From Jacaranda mimosifolia (Eukaryota; Streptophyta; Magnoliopsida; Lamiales; Bignoniaceae), in NCBI GenBank assembly GCA_018894105.1, contig CM032120.1:25938710-26002709 (forward strand): a stretch of DNA of 64,000 bases, read 5' to 3'. Positions 45,801 through 59,697 of the stretch are shown here, piece by piece (positions within the stretch are counted from its first letter, which is position 1; every line of letters begins with the position of its first letter). The notes below the pieces were generated by a model that did no database searches, was not told the origin of the DNA, and worked only from the letters and a program-made list of their open reading frames with translations. The translations under genes were made by a program, and so were the position numbers.

Positions 45801-48393
45801 ACTAAAGTGTTAAATGAAATTCATTGTTTGAAATAAATATTTGTACTTTATTAAGTATTTAATGTTTAGCGTATAAAAAATAAGGATTTTTGCTTGTTGG
45901 ATACTATATACTTAGTGGGGTATATATTTCGCATCTAAGGGATATATATATTGTAAGGTATGGATAGAGACATATGGGCTAACATGATATTTTATCCATT
46001 AAAATGTAGTTATTGATATTCTATTTTATATTGTTCATAGAAAATATTTCACTATGTTAGATTAATGTTATTATTAAAATCAAACAAATATTTATTAAAT
46101 TTAATAGTTTGAATTACATAATTATCAATCCAACAATATATACTTTTTTGAAAAAATTCAAATCTTAATTAAATATGATCAAATCAAGTCAATTATATAA
46201 TAAGTAAATTCTACTTATTATGTTAGTGTTGTATACTTTAATGATGTTTAACATATGATTAGCTAAATCATGCAAATTTTGGTCTTGACAAGGTCTTCCT
46301 CATTCTTCATAAAAAATTTAGTTTGATCATTCAGAAGGTTATTTGATAAAAATAAATTATATATATAGTCTATTCTCCTTTTAAAAATAATTATTGAAAG
46401 TTAGTAAAGCCATATTATTATTTTCATTGAAAAATAATTTGTTTGAAAAGACTATTTAAAGAAATAAAATTTTAGTTGATTCTTTTTTACGGCTTCTAAT
46501 AGAGTTATCAACTATATATTCCTTTTTCTTTTGACTATTATTTATCCTTTAACTTAAATAAGTAAGATTAAGAAATTTAATCGGGTTTGAGATACAACAT
46601 GAAAGCACCTTTTGCTATGTGCACATCGTTTGATGTAAAAAGTAACCAAAATATATTTCAGAAATAAATTTAAAATACACAAATAAATGAAAAGATAAAA
46701 AAATTAAATAAACTTAGTTAATTCTTTTTCATTATCAGATTAAATATAATATTACCTATGAGTTTGACACCTATTTTGACATCTAATAAATATTTTTCTC
46801 TTTTTATTTTTTAAAAAGAACCAACCCATATTTGTACAAATGCATTCATGAAATATCATTCTTTTTTCCTCATTAATTAAACATGTGATTGTAAGATTTA
46901 TTCCATTCTTGTTTATTGCCATATTCATTGTACTATTATATTTGAATTGAACACATATTTTAATATATAAAAAAAAATATTTCTTTTCTTATTTTTGAGG
47001 GAGAGAGCATAATGAATATCTATATAAATGTATTTAAGTATCTTCCTCATTAATTAATTTTTTCTTAATTAATTTCAATTCAATTATTATTTTTTATGAG
47101 TCTAATAGAATGAACTTAATATGGTCATACTTTATCATAAAGTCATATGTATTGAATGTGATAGTAATAGTTTCATTAGATGGGGATATAATTTAATTGC
47201 TATCTTCTATAAGTCCAATTAAATATGTTGGCAGAAGGATAAATTTCAATATGGATACATAATTACATTTGCTAAGTAGGAATGTTTAATTAATTTTATA
47301 TAATTATTATTTTCTATATGTCTAATTAAAAATACACTTATCTTGGATAAAATTAATAAATACAATGTATGTATATACATTTAATATATATATATATATA
47401 CACACACACACATTTGTTAAGTGGAAAACTTAATTTAATTAATTATAGTTATTATTTTTTTGAGCCTAATTAAAAATAAACTTAATTTGATTGTAATTAC
47501 CATTAAACTATGTGTATTATACATGATAAGTAGAAAATTTGTTTAATTAATTTTAATGTAATTATTATTTTTTATAATTCTAGTTGCAAATATATTTAAT
47601 TTGTAACAAATGTAATAAATAAAATGATATACATTTGGTGTATATACATCACTTGAGATGAAAGGCTTAATGTATTTTATTATAATTATTATTTTCTATG
47701 AGTCTAAATAGAATGTATATACGTTTGATATATTTATATATTATTAAATACAATGTATATACATAAGTCTAATTAAAAATAAACTTAATTTAATTATAAT
47801 CACCATTAAACTATGTACATTAAATATGATAATATTATTAGATAAAAATATTTTTGTCCTCACATAAAAGGAAAGAAATCATTATATTCATTCATACTTT
47901 TATAAGTACTGAAATTTCCTTGTCGCTTACATTCTATTTATTTTTATGGCTCACTTCGATTTGACTTGTAATTATTCTTCCAATGATTATAATCATATTA
48001 CAGTGTCATTATATTTTTGTTTCTTAATAATAAGTACAATACATTTTACATCCCCACCGAATTTCAAAATCTTATCAGCAACACCTTTCCTAACAAAACT
48101 ATATTGTCGCAGAAGAGCATTCAGTATCCAAAATTCCATAATATACCATCCACACCTTACACAAAGCCATTATTTGAAAACAACCAACAATGCCATCGAC
48201 AAAAACTTGTAATGCAGATAATAAAATCTAAAAATCTTATACAATCTAGCCTTCAATTCCTCCTAAAGCAAACATCAGAGGACTTAGAGAAACAATATGG
48301 ATCCTAAGCAAGCACTTTTTAACTAATCCAAACACTCTGGAAGAGACAAGCCTAATAAAAATGTGTGCTAGGTGAAAATTTTGCATCAGAGAC
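42815..48393. other. 5.6-kb AT-rich intergenic region, no gene supported
   Basis: Only isolated frames appear. The longest, 43107-43433 on the minus strand (108 codons), has no partner exon, no family I recognise and an AT-driven composition. A (TA)n/(CA)n run lies at about 47386-47412. Recurring 'ttaattataattattatttt...atgagtctaat' phrases at 47090-47800 suggest a degenerate local repeat with a period of roughly 180-200 bp. I saw no transposon termini. Confidence 0.5.
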
Positions 48394-51300
48394 CTACTCA
48401 TCCTTCTTGTCCTCCACTGGACTACTATTACCTTCTTCTACTTTCACTGTTTCTTCAACCCTTCTAACATTATCATCGACACCCAACACATCATCCATCA
48501 TGTCATCCTCGGCAACATTTATATCTTCCACATCATCCTCATCTTCATTGTTGCCTTGGCCGGGAATTTTTCTAGTCTTTGGGCCATGCTCAAGCTGATG
48601 GGTCTCTAGTTCTTTGTCCATTGTCTCCTGTAAGTTTGCCATATCGTTGTTTGCTCTCCTACCCTTTCTTCCATTTTGCCACCTCTCTAGTTCCTTGTCA
48701 ACATTTGCAACATACTGTTCTGCAATCTGCTTCTGATACTGTGATAGTTCCTCTCTCCTAGCAGCCTTCCATTCTTGAAACATCTGAGAGAAATTGTAGT
48801 ATAAAGAAAAAGCTGAAGGATTTCAGAAAAAAAGTAAATAGCACTGTCCAGAGAGAACCAATTCTTGTTTTAAGAAGTAACAAGGAAACAGCTCGGAGTT
48901 TTTCAATTATAGATCATAGAAGCCCCCAGTCAGCATTTAAAATCTAATTTCAGCCCGATGCTGCTAGCGTCCAAGTAACAGCTATGACAAAAAACTTACC
49001 TGTTCTTTCTGCTGCTCAGTCAGAGTTGCATCTTGATCCATAGGTTTGGCGAACATGTAATAAATTGGAGGTTCTGCCTTGGTCCTGAAACATACACACG
49101 CAAGTGGAACAAAAGAAAAATGTCAACACACATCATATAGGAATTCACAAGATGATCCAAAACTCAAAGCAGGAAAGTCTAGGTCATTAAGCTGCTTCAA
49201 TGTTCTGCACATGAACGGACACTTATCTTGATGTCAATAAAATTGTGAATATGGACACTGGACCAAAATTAGAAATAACCTGCACCAGAATGACAGTAAA
49301 AATATGACGTTAAATTGTACTCGAGCACATTCACCGAAATAGATCCCAGCCCAAAAAGATATACCTTATGAAATTTCCAAGTTTTTGGTGGTGCTCACTC
49401 CACCGAAGAAACAGCAATTCCAACTTCTTTTCCTCTGCCTTAGCAGCAATACGTGCTCTGAGAGTCTGACATTGAAACAGGCAACAGAGAATAAAAGAGT
49501 TCAGAAGTTGAGGTTATTCTGCATATAGCAGAGCAAATAACATAGCACTTCAGCACATAGATAAAATGAATCAATCAAAATAACAGCAAACCAAATCTCT
49601 CTTCCGCTTTTCTGCAATCTGTTCACGCTCTTGTTGCCTCAGCTTTTCACTTTCTTCACGTGCTCGTTGCTCAGCCTACATAAACACATGAAATTTCTAG
49701 TTAAAAACTATAAATAAGGAAGTGCTTATAATTCAAAATTGTACATAATTCCCTCAAGTTTTGAGTAAGAACAGTATTTCCCAACTTCATTTCGTCATTC
49801 TTGTTATCTTTGTTCTCATCTTCACCTCCAATGCAGTCTTGCACACTAACAGCCGAACAGGTCCATATAAACACTTGATTAGGGAGAACAACAGTTTTGC
49901 TTCCTCTTTTTTCTACTCCAACCTTACTGTATGTAATCTTCTGAATCCTTCTAAGTAGAATAATCTCAACTTCTATTCAGTTTCTGGATTAACTGATAAA
50001 GGATGGGGTTGGTCAAATGAGGTTTGGAAAAGGACCGCATGCCTGATATTTCAAGGTTTTGAGGTAGTTTACATGACAAAATTTATATTGAATTAGGCTT
50101 ATTGAAGAAAGATTTTAGCACAGAGATGGTGGCAGATTTCAATAGTGTGCGACAGGGAAGTTCGTCCACTGCCACAAATATTGCATTGGGATATTGCAAC
50201 CCTATTTTGAACTTCTTGTCCTATGATGCTTTTTGAAAAACTCTATTTTGTAACAGTAATGGATAAAGGTAGTGTAATGACAACCATGTTGGTGATGACA
50301 AAGGAGTGCCATCAAGCTACTTTTTTAGTTCCACTACTTGTGCAACAGCTATGCATGTGGCAGCTAATACTCTATATAATTGCATAAAAGTCAACTTAGT
50401 TGCCTATGTGAGTTTTGCAACCTCAACTACATGTTATTCTCAGAGCTGGAGGAAGTTTTTGCTGTATGTATTGAATTAATTTTTTTTAAACACTTAAATA
50501 TCACAAATATGCAAATAGTTGAAGATTACAAAAATTATAAACATGTGATCCAATGCATGATTCATCCGAATAATGAAATGATCAAAGTTTGACTTTATTG
50601 CATGCAATCTTACAATTTTCCTTGTTTTATTGACTATTAAATGCATCATTAATGTCATTGATTATAAAATGCATCTTAATGTCGTTGGGATTAAATGAAG
50701 TAAGTGAAAATAAGGGCGTTATAAAGGAGTCATATATCCTCACCCTTTTTAAGGAATCAGATCTCCTCATGTACGCCTCAGTACCCGATAGTTGCATGTC
50801 TTCTTTCCTGAACCTCTGAATGTGCATCAAACAATAAACAACAAAAATTAGGAGTTAGAACTTGTGTCAAGAAAGTTGGCAACTGGCAAGCTCATACTAC
50901 AAGTTTAACTTTATAGTCATTCTGGAAAGGATAGGTTCATGAGCTGTTCCACAACTTGAGATCTCAGGATTAAAAATACTCAAGAGCACTCAGACAGGTG
51001 ACGGGAAATTTGTTTGTGGGGGGGGGGAGGGGGTGGAGAAAAGAAATGTCAAGAGAACCAGAAAGCGATCGTCCTTTGTATTGTTCTATCATTCTCATTA
51101 AATTCTTATTACTCCCGATTACCTGTGTGAAACGGTGACTATATGCCAAAAACATGTAACAAACTACTATAACAGTGATCAAAACTCTGTTTCAAGATTA
51201 TACCTCCAAAGTCCCAAGAAGCTGACCTAACATCCTCTTATTCCTGTTGACCAAACTAGGGTCCTCATTCTTTGGCAACACCCTTGGTACATGTTCCTCG

Positions 51301-52295
51301 GAAGGGATGTCAAAGTCCTTAATTAAGCACATTTCAGAACAAACAATTAGTCATTCAGCTTTGCAAGAAACTCAGCATAGCACTACTTCATTCCGTAAAT
51401 TCGAACAAAAAGCCAATGTCGTTTACCATTCTGGATGGCCTCTGGTTACCATCCCTCCGAGACCAATTAGATAGCTTTTTCTCACCCCCACTGGCATCCA
51501 CTGCACTCTCTCCTATTTCACCGGCTACATCTTTCTCCTGCACGTCATTTGCAGCTTCCATACCTTCCTCTGCTATTTCCCCATCCTCAACCTTCAATCC
51601 AAAAATGAAAAACGTAGTTTTACTTGAAATTCATTAGTCATTACAAGAACACTCAAGGGTTTAATACTGCTCCACTCATGAGATAGGCATGGATAAAACA
51701 TCTCTTCAGATTTCAATAAAAAGTAGTCCTAATTCCAATTCTAAGGCTTCAATTCCTCAATACCAAATGCTATAAATGGAATTCTAGAGGTTTCCACACC
51801 TTCACAACAGCTGAAGAGAGTCTCCTTTTTGCCGGTGGCTGGTCCTCTGCGTCATTCCTCTCCGCCTAAACATTAAACAAATTAACTGATTAGGGAAACA
51901 GGGAATGCACAATATCGAGTTTCTTGTATCTATAATCACAGTTATGCGTGAAAAAAGACAGATAAATTATAATAAAAAAAGCTTACAGGCCGAACAAACC
52001 CACGCTGGCGGCCACCATTGGCGGCAAAATTGCGAGGTCCGGTACCCGATAAGCCACCGCGGCGAATCCCTCGGGGATCACGAAGCCGTTCTGTAATCTG
52101 CCGCACAGAAAAAATAAAAAATTTAAGGAGGGGAAAAAAAAGGCTTTTGCAATATTAGACAAAAATTGAACAAGCTACCGTTCGAGATTTCACATGTAAA
52201 TGATAAAGATGTACCTCGCGCTGTTGGCGGTGGAGTTCATCGATCTCTTTGCGGAGTTCTTCCTCCGTCTTTTCGGCTACCACTGTGCTGCCCAT
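48394..52295 (-). CDS. PNN: Pinin homologue (splicing-associated nuclear protein)
   Basis: Ten exons on the minus strand: 52215-52295, 51987-52097, 51800-51865, 51427-51591, 51204-51317, 50744-50815, 49592-49675, 49365-49465, 49000-49084, 48394-48783. All have GT-AG borders and the frame is kept; 1269 nt, 422 aa, close to the length of the Arabidopsis Pinin protein. The N-terminal coiled coil (E-E-E-L-R-K-E-I-D-E-L) and R-D-P-R-G-I-R-R motif mark the Pinin/SDK N domain. The central V-N-R-N-K-R-M-L-G-Q-L-L-G-T-L-E followed by R-F-R-K-E-D, and a long E/K/R/Q-rich helix, form the Pinin/SDK/memA domain. The C-terminus is acidic. Pinin acts in nuclear speckles with SAP18 and RNPS1-type partners on splicing and exon-junction complexes. 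Intron 6 (49676-50743) is unusually long for this gene. No other gene is within 2 kb. Confidence 0.95.
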
Positions 52296-54511
52296 TCTCT
52301 GAGAGAGAGCGTTGCAAAACCCTCGAGAGCTGCTACCTTGCGCTAAGTATTTTGCAAGTAAAACTAATTTCCAGAATTTATTTATTTATTTATTTTTTAA
52401 CTTGCGTTGGTTGATAAAGCTATTTATGCTCTGCTGAGGAAAGGTTGACGAAATGATAAGGTTGAATAGTTAAAAATCAATTTCAACAAATATTATGGGA
52501 CAGTAATTTTAGTTTAAACTCCCAATCATATTATTATTTAATGGGTTAATATTTTTTTTGCCGCATAACTTGTAAAGAATGATAATTTTTTAAAGCAAAT
52601 AAATTGACTAAAATTCTTATTTAACAGGAAAAAAACTGAGTTGAGTGGTTAATGAACTTTTTACTTTAGCCCAATAATTAAACCTGAGTTTAGCCCAACC
52701 AATACTTTGTCGACTTGGGCTTGGATAATTTGACTATGTTTCTGGATTTAAAAACGATTGAACTTATGATGGACTTGATTAATTGAAAAAGTGTTTAATT
52801 TAGGATAAAATGAGTCAAGTGGCATTTAACCTAATGGCATAAATTTCATATATAAGTGTGACATTAGAAGTTGAACATTAATTGACTCCTAATGTGTATG
52901 CGCATAAATAAAAAAGAAAATTCCAGAATAAGAGGGTGTTTGTTAAAACATTTTATAAGTTAATATATGTTATGAGATATTTTTAAAATTTATAAGATAT
53001 TAAACTTTATTTTAAAAATAAAAGATTAAAGTGTTCTCATAAAATAAAATTTTAAAGTTTATAAAATGTTAGTAATAGCAATTTTATAGTTAACATTGTC
53101 AAAATTATAAGAGCTTGCTACAATTTTAAAAAAAAAATTAAGAACTCCATACTTTTTTTAAAAAAAAAAATGTATAAGACCTCCACATTTTATTTCTATA
53201 GCTTAAAGATTTCTTTTTGAAAAAATTTACCAAATACTTTATAACATCATATGAGTTCCCAAATATCTTATAAGCGGTATTCCACTGCCTAATCTTCCAA
53301 TTTCTTTTATTTTTCAGGTCCTTCACTTTAGTTCATTTGGACAAAATTTTGAATATTTTTCGGTTTCCTATTGATTTTAAGTTTTTAACCCGCCAATTTA
53401 ATCACCACCTTATCATCCATATGTCGTTCGTGTTATTTTTAGGTACATAGTTAATCTACACTCCTCCCACTTATTTTATTTTTTTTTTAGTTAACTAAAA
53501 TATAAAATATTCTTTTTAAAAATAAGCAAAAAGAATAAAAAATAGTTAGTAAAAAAATAACTGATTAGTAAAAGTAGGGTATTGGTTGGTGAAACTATAG
53601 ATTACGGGTTGCTTAGCATGGTAAACTTAGTTTGACTCATTATGATACTTCAAACTAGACTGTTTATTCATTTGAAAATTATTATGGATATTTAAGTATA
53701 ATATTAATACGACAATGCTTCTCAAAAGTAAGAGGACTTGAATTTCTAGATAGTTCACTAGTTTGAATATTATTCCTAATTTAATTTTAATATATGATTC
53801 ATTTAATTTGTTGAACCATGAGTTATCAATAAAATATTTTTCTTTTGGAATTTTCTCAGGAGGTGACTTTCTGTTAAGTGTACTAATTATTATCCATGCA
53901 CCAAATGTTGAGTAATTGAGTACGAAATGAATGTGTGTTGAAATTGAAAATATTTAAGCAATAAACTCATCTCAAAGTAAGTATTTTACTATTTTGACTT
54001 TTTCGGAGATTTCGACAGCACAATTGAGACAATGACGAGCTCTTATTCTTACAGAGATGGAGCGACATGTCATCAGAGAGGAGGCCATTATATGTATGTT
54101 GCATTAGTAAGTATTGAAATAAGAAAATAAAAAGAAATTCAGTAAACTATTGAAGATATGACTTTAGGTAGACTTTTTTCATCTTGGAATTTCTTCTGTT
54201 AATCATATGTTTTGTATTTATTTTTTATGATTTATGTTTTATTAGTCTTACCCAATTACTATTGAGCTAAAACCAAGTTCCTCACGTACACATATAATAA
54301 TTGTATTTTTAACTATTTATTTGGTATATAGAGCTTCACATTGGCATTCGTATTTTCTTAAAAAATAATATTATTATTATTATTTTCCATGCATTGTACG
54401 GGATTAATTATGCTAGCTACCCATTGAGTGATTGAACCAAACTCCACATTTCAACATGATTCATGTTTCCTAGTATCACTTATTAGAAGTTTGTAGATGG
54501 TTCTAGAAGTA
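52296..54511. other. Pinin upstream region and spacer
   Basis: Must hold the Pinin promoter; no TATA box is obvious within 100 bp of the start codon. The rest is AT-rich and without a gene. It contains a decayed MITE copy (52932 to about 53290) listed separately. Confidence 0.5.
52932..53290. mobile_element. Decayed relative of the Tourist-like MITE
   Basis: Starts GAGGGTGTTTG preceded by TAA, then 'aaaacattttataagtt', 'aagatattaaac', 'agtaatagcaattttatagt' and 'ataagagcttg', the same order as in 62746-63064. The right terminus (CAAACACCCTC) is not recognisable, so the 3' limit is approximate. Confidence 0.65.
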
Positions 54512-54516
54512 TACAT
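54512..54516 (+). repeat. Target site duplication of Copia-2 (left)
   Basis: TACAT, identical to 61967-61971 immediately after the right LTR: the 5-bp duplication made by Copia integrase. Confidence 0.92.
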
Positions 54517-54969
54517 TGTTGGAATTTTATTCCAATATACGGACTTTATTAATTGAATTTGCTTTTTAATAAAATAAAAATGGGCTAAATTAATACGGTT
54601 AATGAGATAAACTCATATGACCTAATATTTTGACCCAATGTTGTTAAGGTTTTTTTCTAAACAAACTTGGTATGGACAATTGGTGTAGGCCCAATCTTAG
54701 AGGCTCGTGATGGAAGGGTTTTCTAGGGTTTTATTTTATGTATATTGTGGCTAGGTCCCCTCTCCACTCCGCGTTTTAATATTGCTATCCCATTAAAACT
54801 GTCAAGTGGTTTGTATGAGAAGAAGAGGAAGACTTAGCAATCAATTGCGAAATTGCAGGAATCATTGATTATCATTGTCATGGCTCAAACAGATATGTAA
54901 ATAAATCAATCTATTTATAGTGTTTTAATTTCATGGATATGTGCATCTTGAGTTAAATTATTTCTTACA
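54517..54969 (+). repeat. 5' LTR of Copia-2
   Basis: 453 bp, TG...CA ends, matching 61516-61966 with scattered substitutions and small indels. A TATA-like 'ttttatgtatattgtgg' lies at about 54731. Confidence 0.93.
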
Positions 54970-55321
54970 GTTAGTATCGGAGCCATATATCTATGAATCA
55001 AAATCCAATTTTGTTAATTGTATTTTGTAGATCTGAATAATGAATATCTTATGTATGTATTGACAATTTTTTATAATATGAGTGAGTTAGAAAATATTTA
55101 AATTATATGTATATATATCCGCGGAATCTACCAATTTTCCTTTTGCTTGAATATGATTTTCAAATTCTGCAGAGTTATTAGAATGTATTGAATCATTCAA
55201 CATTTTTGCCTTGATCCACGAGTTGGTCATGTTTTACATAGATATTACTTAAATCAATAGATCGCGGGCCCTCTTTAAACTTTCTGGACATGCACTTTTT
55301 CCTTTCTGTGTGATTTGCCAA

Positions 55322-55324
<3 letters not shown>

Positions 55325-55356
<32 letters not shown>
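55325..55356. repeat. (AT)16 microsatellite
   Basis: Uninterrupted AT dinucleotide run inside the leader of Copia-2. Confidence 0.95.
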
Positions 55357-55359
<3 letters not shown>

Positions 55360-56612
55360 GGGAAGCAAAGGCTCACAAGTGAAAATTTTGTATCATTAAT
55401 GTATGTCTATGCAAATTGTGGAATGCTCTAGAAATTCTCCGTCTTCATATGTTCTTTGTATGCACAATTTGGATATGATAACTTTTCCTTTTCTCCAATA
55501 AAGTGGGAACAATAATTTTTATATGTAAATAAGTATTTTTAAGCCTATAAAGATAATATAATTTAAATTTAATTTTATTAGGTTAATTGTGGAATAGAAT
55601 AAGATAATTCTTTGAGCACTCAATATACTTGTGGGATGTTGTATATTCATCCGAATCATTCACAAAATACTACTTGATTGTTAACTCACGAAAATCAAGC
55701 GAAGGGGGAAAGTATTGTTGATCATGGATAATACTTTGACTTTTATTAATTTAAATATGTGAATAACAAGCAGTAGACGATGATCTTGTATGGTACCTTT
55801 CTCTTTGGCCATAAATGATTTTTGAAATATAGAGTTATGGTTCTTAGACAAAGTAAAGTTGTCACTTTTCGTATCGCATGACAGAAAATATATTATGCCT
55901 GTCTGATTCACATTGTCTAATTAACTTTATTTACAATTCTATTTCTATCTTCTTATGTACATTAATGTGCTTTTAAAATGTGTTTAATTACTTTAGAACT
56001 TTAAAATTGGACTTATCAAATAGTTCTAAGAGTGCTTTATATATTGAGAGATAGTCATGCAAATTAAATGTTGAAACAATTTGAATGCTGCGAATTCTTT
56101 TTATAACTCCCTAAAGTACATATTGTTTTAGTACTCAATTTTATGGGAGTTTTGCATACATATTGCGTGTGTGCAAGTTGGGCAATTAATTATTAAACTT
56201 GGTCATGTGCATATTTTACGGGTTGAAGTAAATAGTTAGACTTGTAAAGTTTGCGGCATGCGTATCTCAAGTTGATATTATTATGCATTCTTACCTACCC
56301 AAAGGGGATAATTAATATGTGTGATAGTTGATTTTGTTGGTGCAGAATATATTGATGGGGATATATTAATTTAGAAGATTTGCTTCCCAAAGGAGGCGAC
56401 TCTTCAACAATTAGTATATCTCTGTACCGTTCTTGCATGGGAGCCTTGTGTGTATGGCATTCTCTGCCCAAAGGGGAGAATGCCCAAAGGGGAGTTTGTC
56501 ATAACTTACGAGGACTTTGTGAGGAATCAAGTTATATTGTTCTAAGCTTATTCTTCTTAATTGCCTATTATTGACGTGATTTGTTGCATTCTTGTTGTCT
56601 TAGATAGTTACT

Positions 56613-59135
56613 ATGAATTTAAATAATGGTGGTGCCACTATTGAAATGTTGAATCGTGGAAATTATAAAAGACAGAAATGAGATATTGAGTTTGTATTGG
56701 GATTAGCTTATATTGCACAATTTGGATTATAATATCTCTTTTGGCAAAGGAAAAGTTAATTTAATATTGGACCCTAAAATTATTGGTTGTGTCTTTTTAT
56801 CCAATAGTTTATATATGTTGACTTTGGCTGCCAATCAAATTTGTTCTTCCTTTTATATTGAAGAATCATGTCTAAAAGACCCTAAATAATGATGATTCTT
56901 CCATGTCTTAGCATAGGCATCTTGGCCATATTTTCAAAGATCGGATACAAAGACTGATATAAGAAGGCATTCTTCTAGTCTTAACTTTAGAGATATTTAG
57001 TTTTGTGTTGATTGTATTAGGGGCAAACATAATAAGACAAGGTAACATATGAGACCGTTTGCCAAATATTAACAAAAGGATCTAAAATTATTGCTCAATA
57101 TACTATGCTTGGGAGTCCTGAGCAAAATGATGTAGCCGAAAGGCGTAATTGCACCTAGCCAAGACGATGAGGAGCATGATGAGCCAATGTGAATTACCTT
57201 AGTTTCTTTGGGATGAGCCATAAGAATTGCTATGTATGTTCTTAATCGTGTCCCTACCAAAGCAATTTCTAAAACATCTTTTGAGTTGTGGGTTGGTAGG
57301 AAGCCTAGCTTAAATTATTTTCGTGTGTGGGGATGTTCTGCTAAGGTTAGAATTTATAACTCTTTTGAGAAAAAGAATGATCCGAGATCTACTCATAGTT
57401 ACTTCATTGGGTATCTAAACCATTCTAAAAGATATAGATTCATTCATCCTTCACGTATATCTCAAGTAGTTGAGTCTCAAACAGCCAAATTCTTAGAGCA
57501 TGATGTGCCTAATAGAGGGTTAGTGTACTCATCCTATAGTTGTTGATAATCATGTTGAATCTATCACACCTTCCCAACTCGCTACACTTGAAATTTAGGA
57601 TCCTCATGAGCAAGTAAGCTACACCTAATGCTAATATAGAGGGTGATTTGAATATTGAACCACCTCAAAATCATATCCATCAAATGCCCCCTAGATGTTC
57701 TTCTAAAGAGAGACGTCCAACAATTCTTGATGACTACTATGTATATCTCTTAGAAAGTGATTATGATGTTAGTTCTATAGTTGATCCTATCAGCTATTTT
57801 GATGTCTTGTCTAGTCCTAAATCAGACTTATGGTTTAGTGCTATGGAGGATGAAATTCACTCGATGAAAGAGAATAATATGTAAAAGTTAGTTGATCTGC
57901 CCTAAGGTCGAAAGACTATAGGTTGCAAATGGGTGTTTAAAACCAAGAAAGACTCAAAAAGGAAGATTGAAAAGTTTAAGGCTAAACTTGTAGCTGAAGG
58001 CTTTACTCAAAAAGCTAGAATTGATTATGGCGACACTTTCTCTCCTATTTCCTCCAAAGATTCCTTCAGGACCATTATGAGTTTAGTAGCACATTTTGAC
58101 TTGGAACTCCACCAAATGGATGTTAGGACACCTTTCCTTAATGGCAACCTTGATAAAGAAGTTTATATGACTCAACCAGATGGTTTTATTCAAGAAGGGA
58201 AGGAACACCTAGTGTGTAAGCTAAATAAGCTAATTTAAGGCCTTAAACAGGTTTCTCATCAGTGATCCTTGAAGTTTGATAAGGTAATCACTTCATTAAG
58301 CTTTAAAGCAAATAAAGTGGGTAATTGTATTTATTTCAAGACCAGTGGGAGCAAATTCACATAGTTGGCGCTTTATGTTGTTGATATTTTGCTTACTAGT
58401 AGTGATTAGAGTTTGCTCCATGAGACTACGCAAATGCTATGTCATAATTTCGATATGAAGGATCTTGGTGAAGCATCTTTTGTTCCTTGGAATTGGGATC
58501 CATCGTGATAGAACTCGAGGCTTGTTAGGACTTTCTCAAGTGAGTTACATTGATCGTGTTTTGGCTAGATTTAACATGCAGGACTGTAAACCTAGTGATG
58601 TACCGATTGTGAAAGGTGATAAACTTAGCATTGCACAGTACCCTAAGAAAAAACTTGAGCAAGAGTCCACAAAAGGTGCTCCTTACTTTAGGGTTGTTGG
58701 TAGTCTAATGTATGCACAAGTCTGTACTAGGCATGATATAGCCTTTATTGTTGGTGTTCTTGGGCTTATTTCTAATCCAGGACAAGAACATTGAGTGTCA
58801 GTTAAGAAAGTCTTGAGATATTTGAAAAAAATCAAAAAAACTTCATTTTAAGGCTTTTGATTGTTGATTCAATTTCTAGGCCACTGAGGATTTATTGTGA
58901 TAATGCTGCTGATGTATTCTTTTCAAGAAATATTAAGTCCTCCAATGCTTCTAAACATGTAGAGCTTAAATATCTTGTTGTGAGAAACTTGGTTAAGAAT
59001 GGCATCATCATGATAGAGCATGTCGATACCGACTCTATGCTAGCGGACCCTTTGACCAAAGGATTGAGGCCTATTATTTTCAAAAGACATTTAGAACACA
59101 TGAGTATGATTGAGTCTTTTGATGTATTGGGTTAA
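56613..59135 (+). pseudogene. Copia-2 gag-pol remnant
   Basis: A short gag start (ATG 56613) is soon followed by stops. From about 56905 the GAG-pre-integrase motif with H-L-G-H is recognisable, then the integrase C-terminal part (57232-57546, with V-W-G-C). Reverse transcriptase is spread over 57650-58460 and RNase H lies at 58465-59135 (Y-C-D-N-A-A, D-P-L-T-K-G). The RT active-site box reads YVVD instead of YVDD (about 58373-58384), and most of gag and protease is missing. Several stops and frameshifts separate the pieces, so it is non-functional. Confidence 0.88.
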
Positions 59136-59697
59136 GTGAGACATTTTTCTTCATTAAAATTGTTACAATATTGAAGCCTTTTGTCTTATTGGCTTTTATT
59201 AATGCAAGATTCTTTTTTCGACTGTTGATATATTCGTTATAATTATGTGCGCATTTTGTGGTTATATCTTGCTTAACATGTATCTTGAGATTAGGTATTG
59301 ATCTTAAGAGTTGGGTATGTCTCATAAATGACACCATGTTGTATTTAGTATTGAACGAGGCATATATGACTTTTTTCGAAGTCGGATTTTCTTGGAGTTT
59401 CATATTGTTTCTAGAAATTTATGTCTACAAGAAAATCATGAATTTTCTTAGGGTTTCCTATTGCTCAAGAAGCCCATATCTTATAAGAAAATTAAATTTT
59501 CTTGGAATTTCATATAGTTCTAGAAATCCATGTCTTACAAGAAAATTGGAGGACCAACAATGAAATAGCATACATATTTGGGTCATATTTTAGTTTGCTA
59601 TTTCTTGCTACACCACCATGTCTGAATCCATGTCGGTGGTATTGCTGGTATATGTGACTATGAAAGGTTTTGTATTAATGAAAGATGCAATCACCGC

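Noticed and set aside
51388..51597. Separate acidic protein gene inside the Pinin locus
   Set aside because: It is exon 4 of Pinin, in frame with the neighbouring exons.
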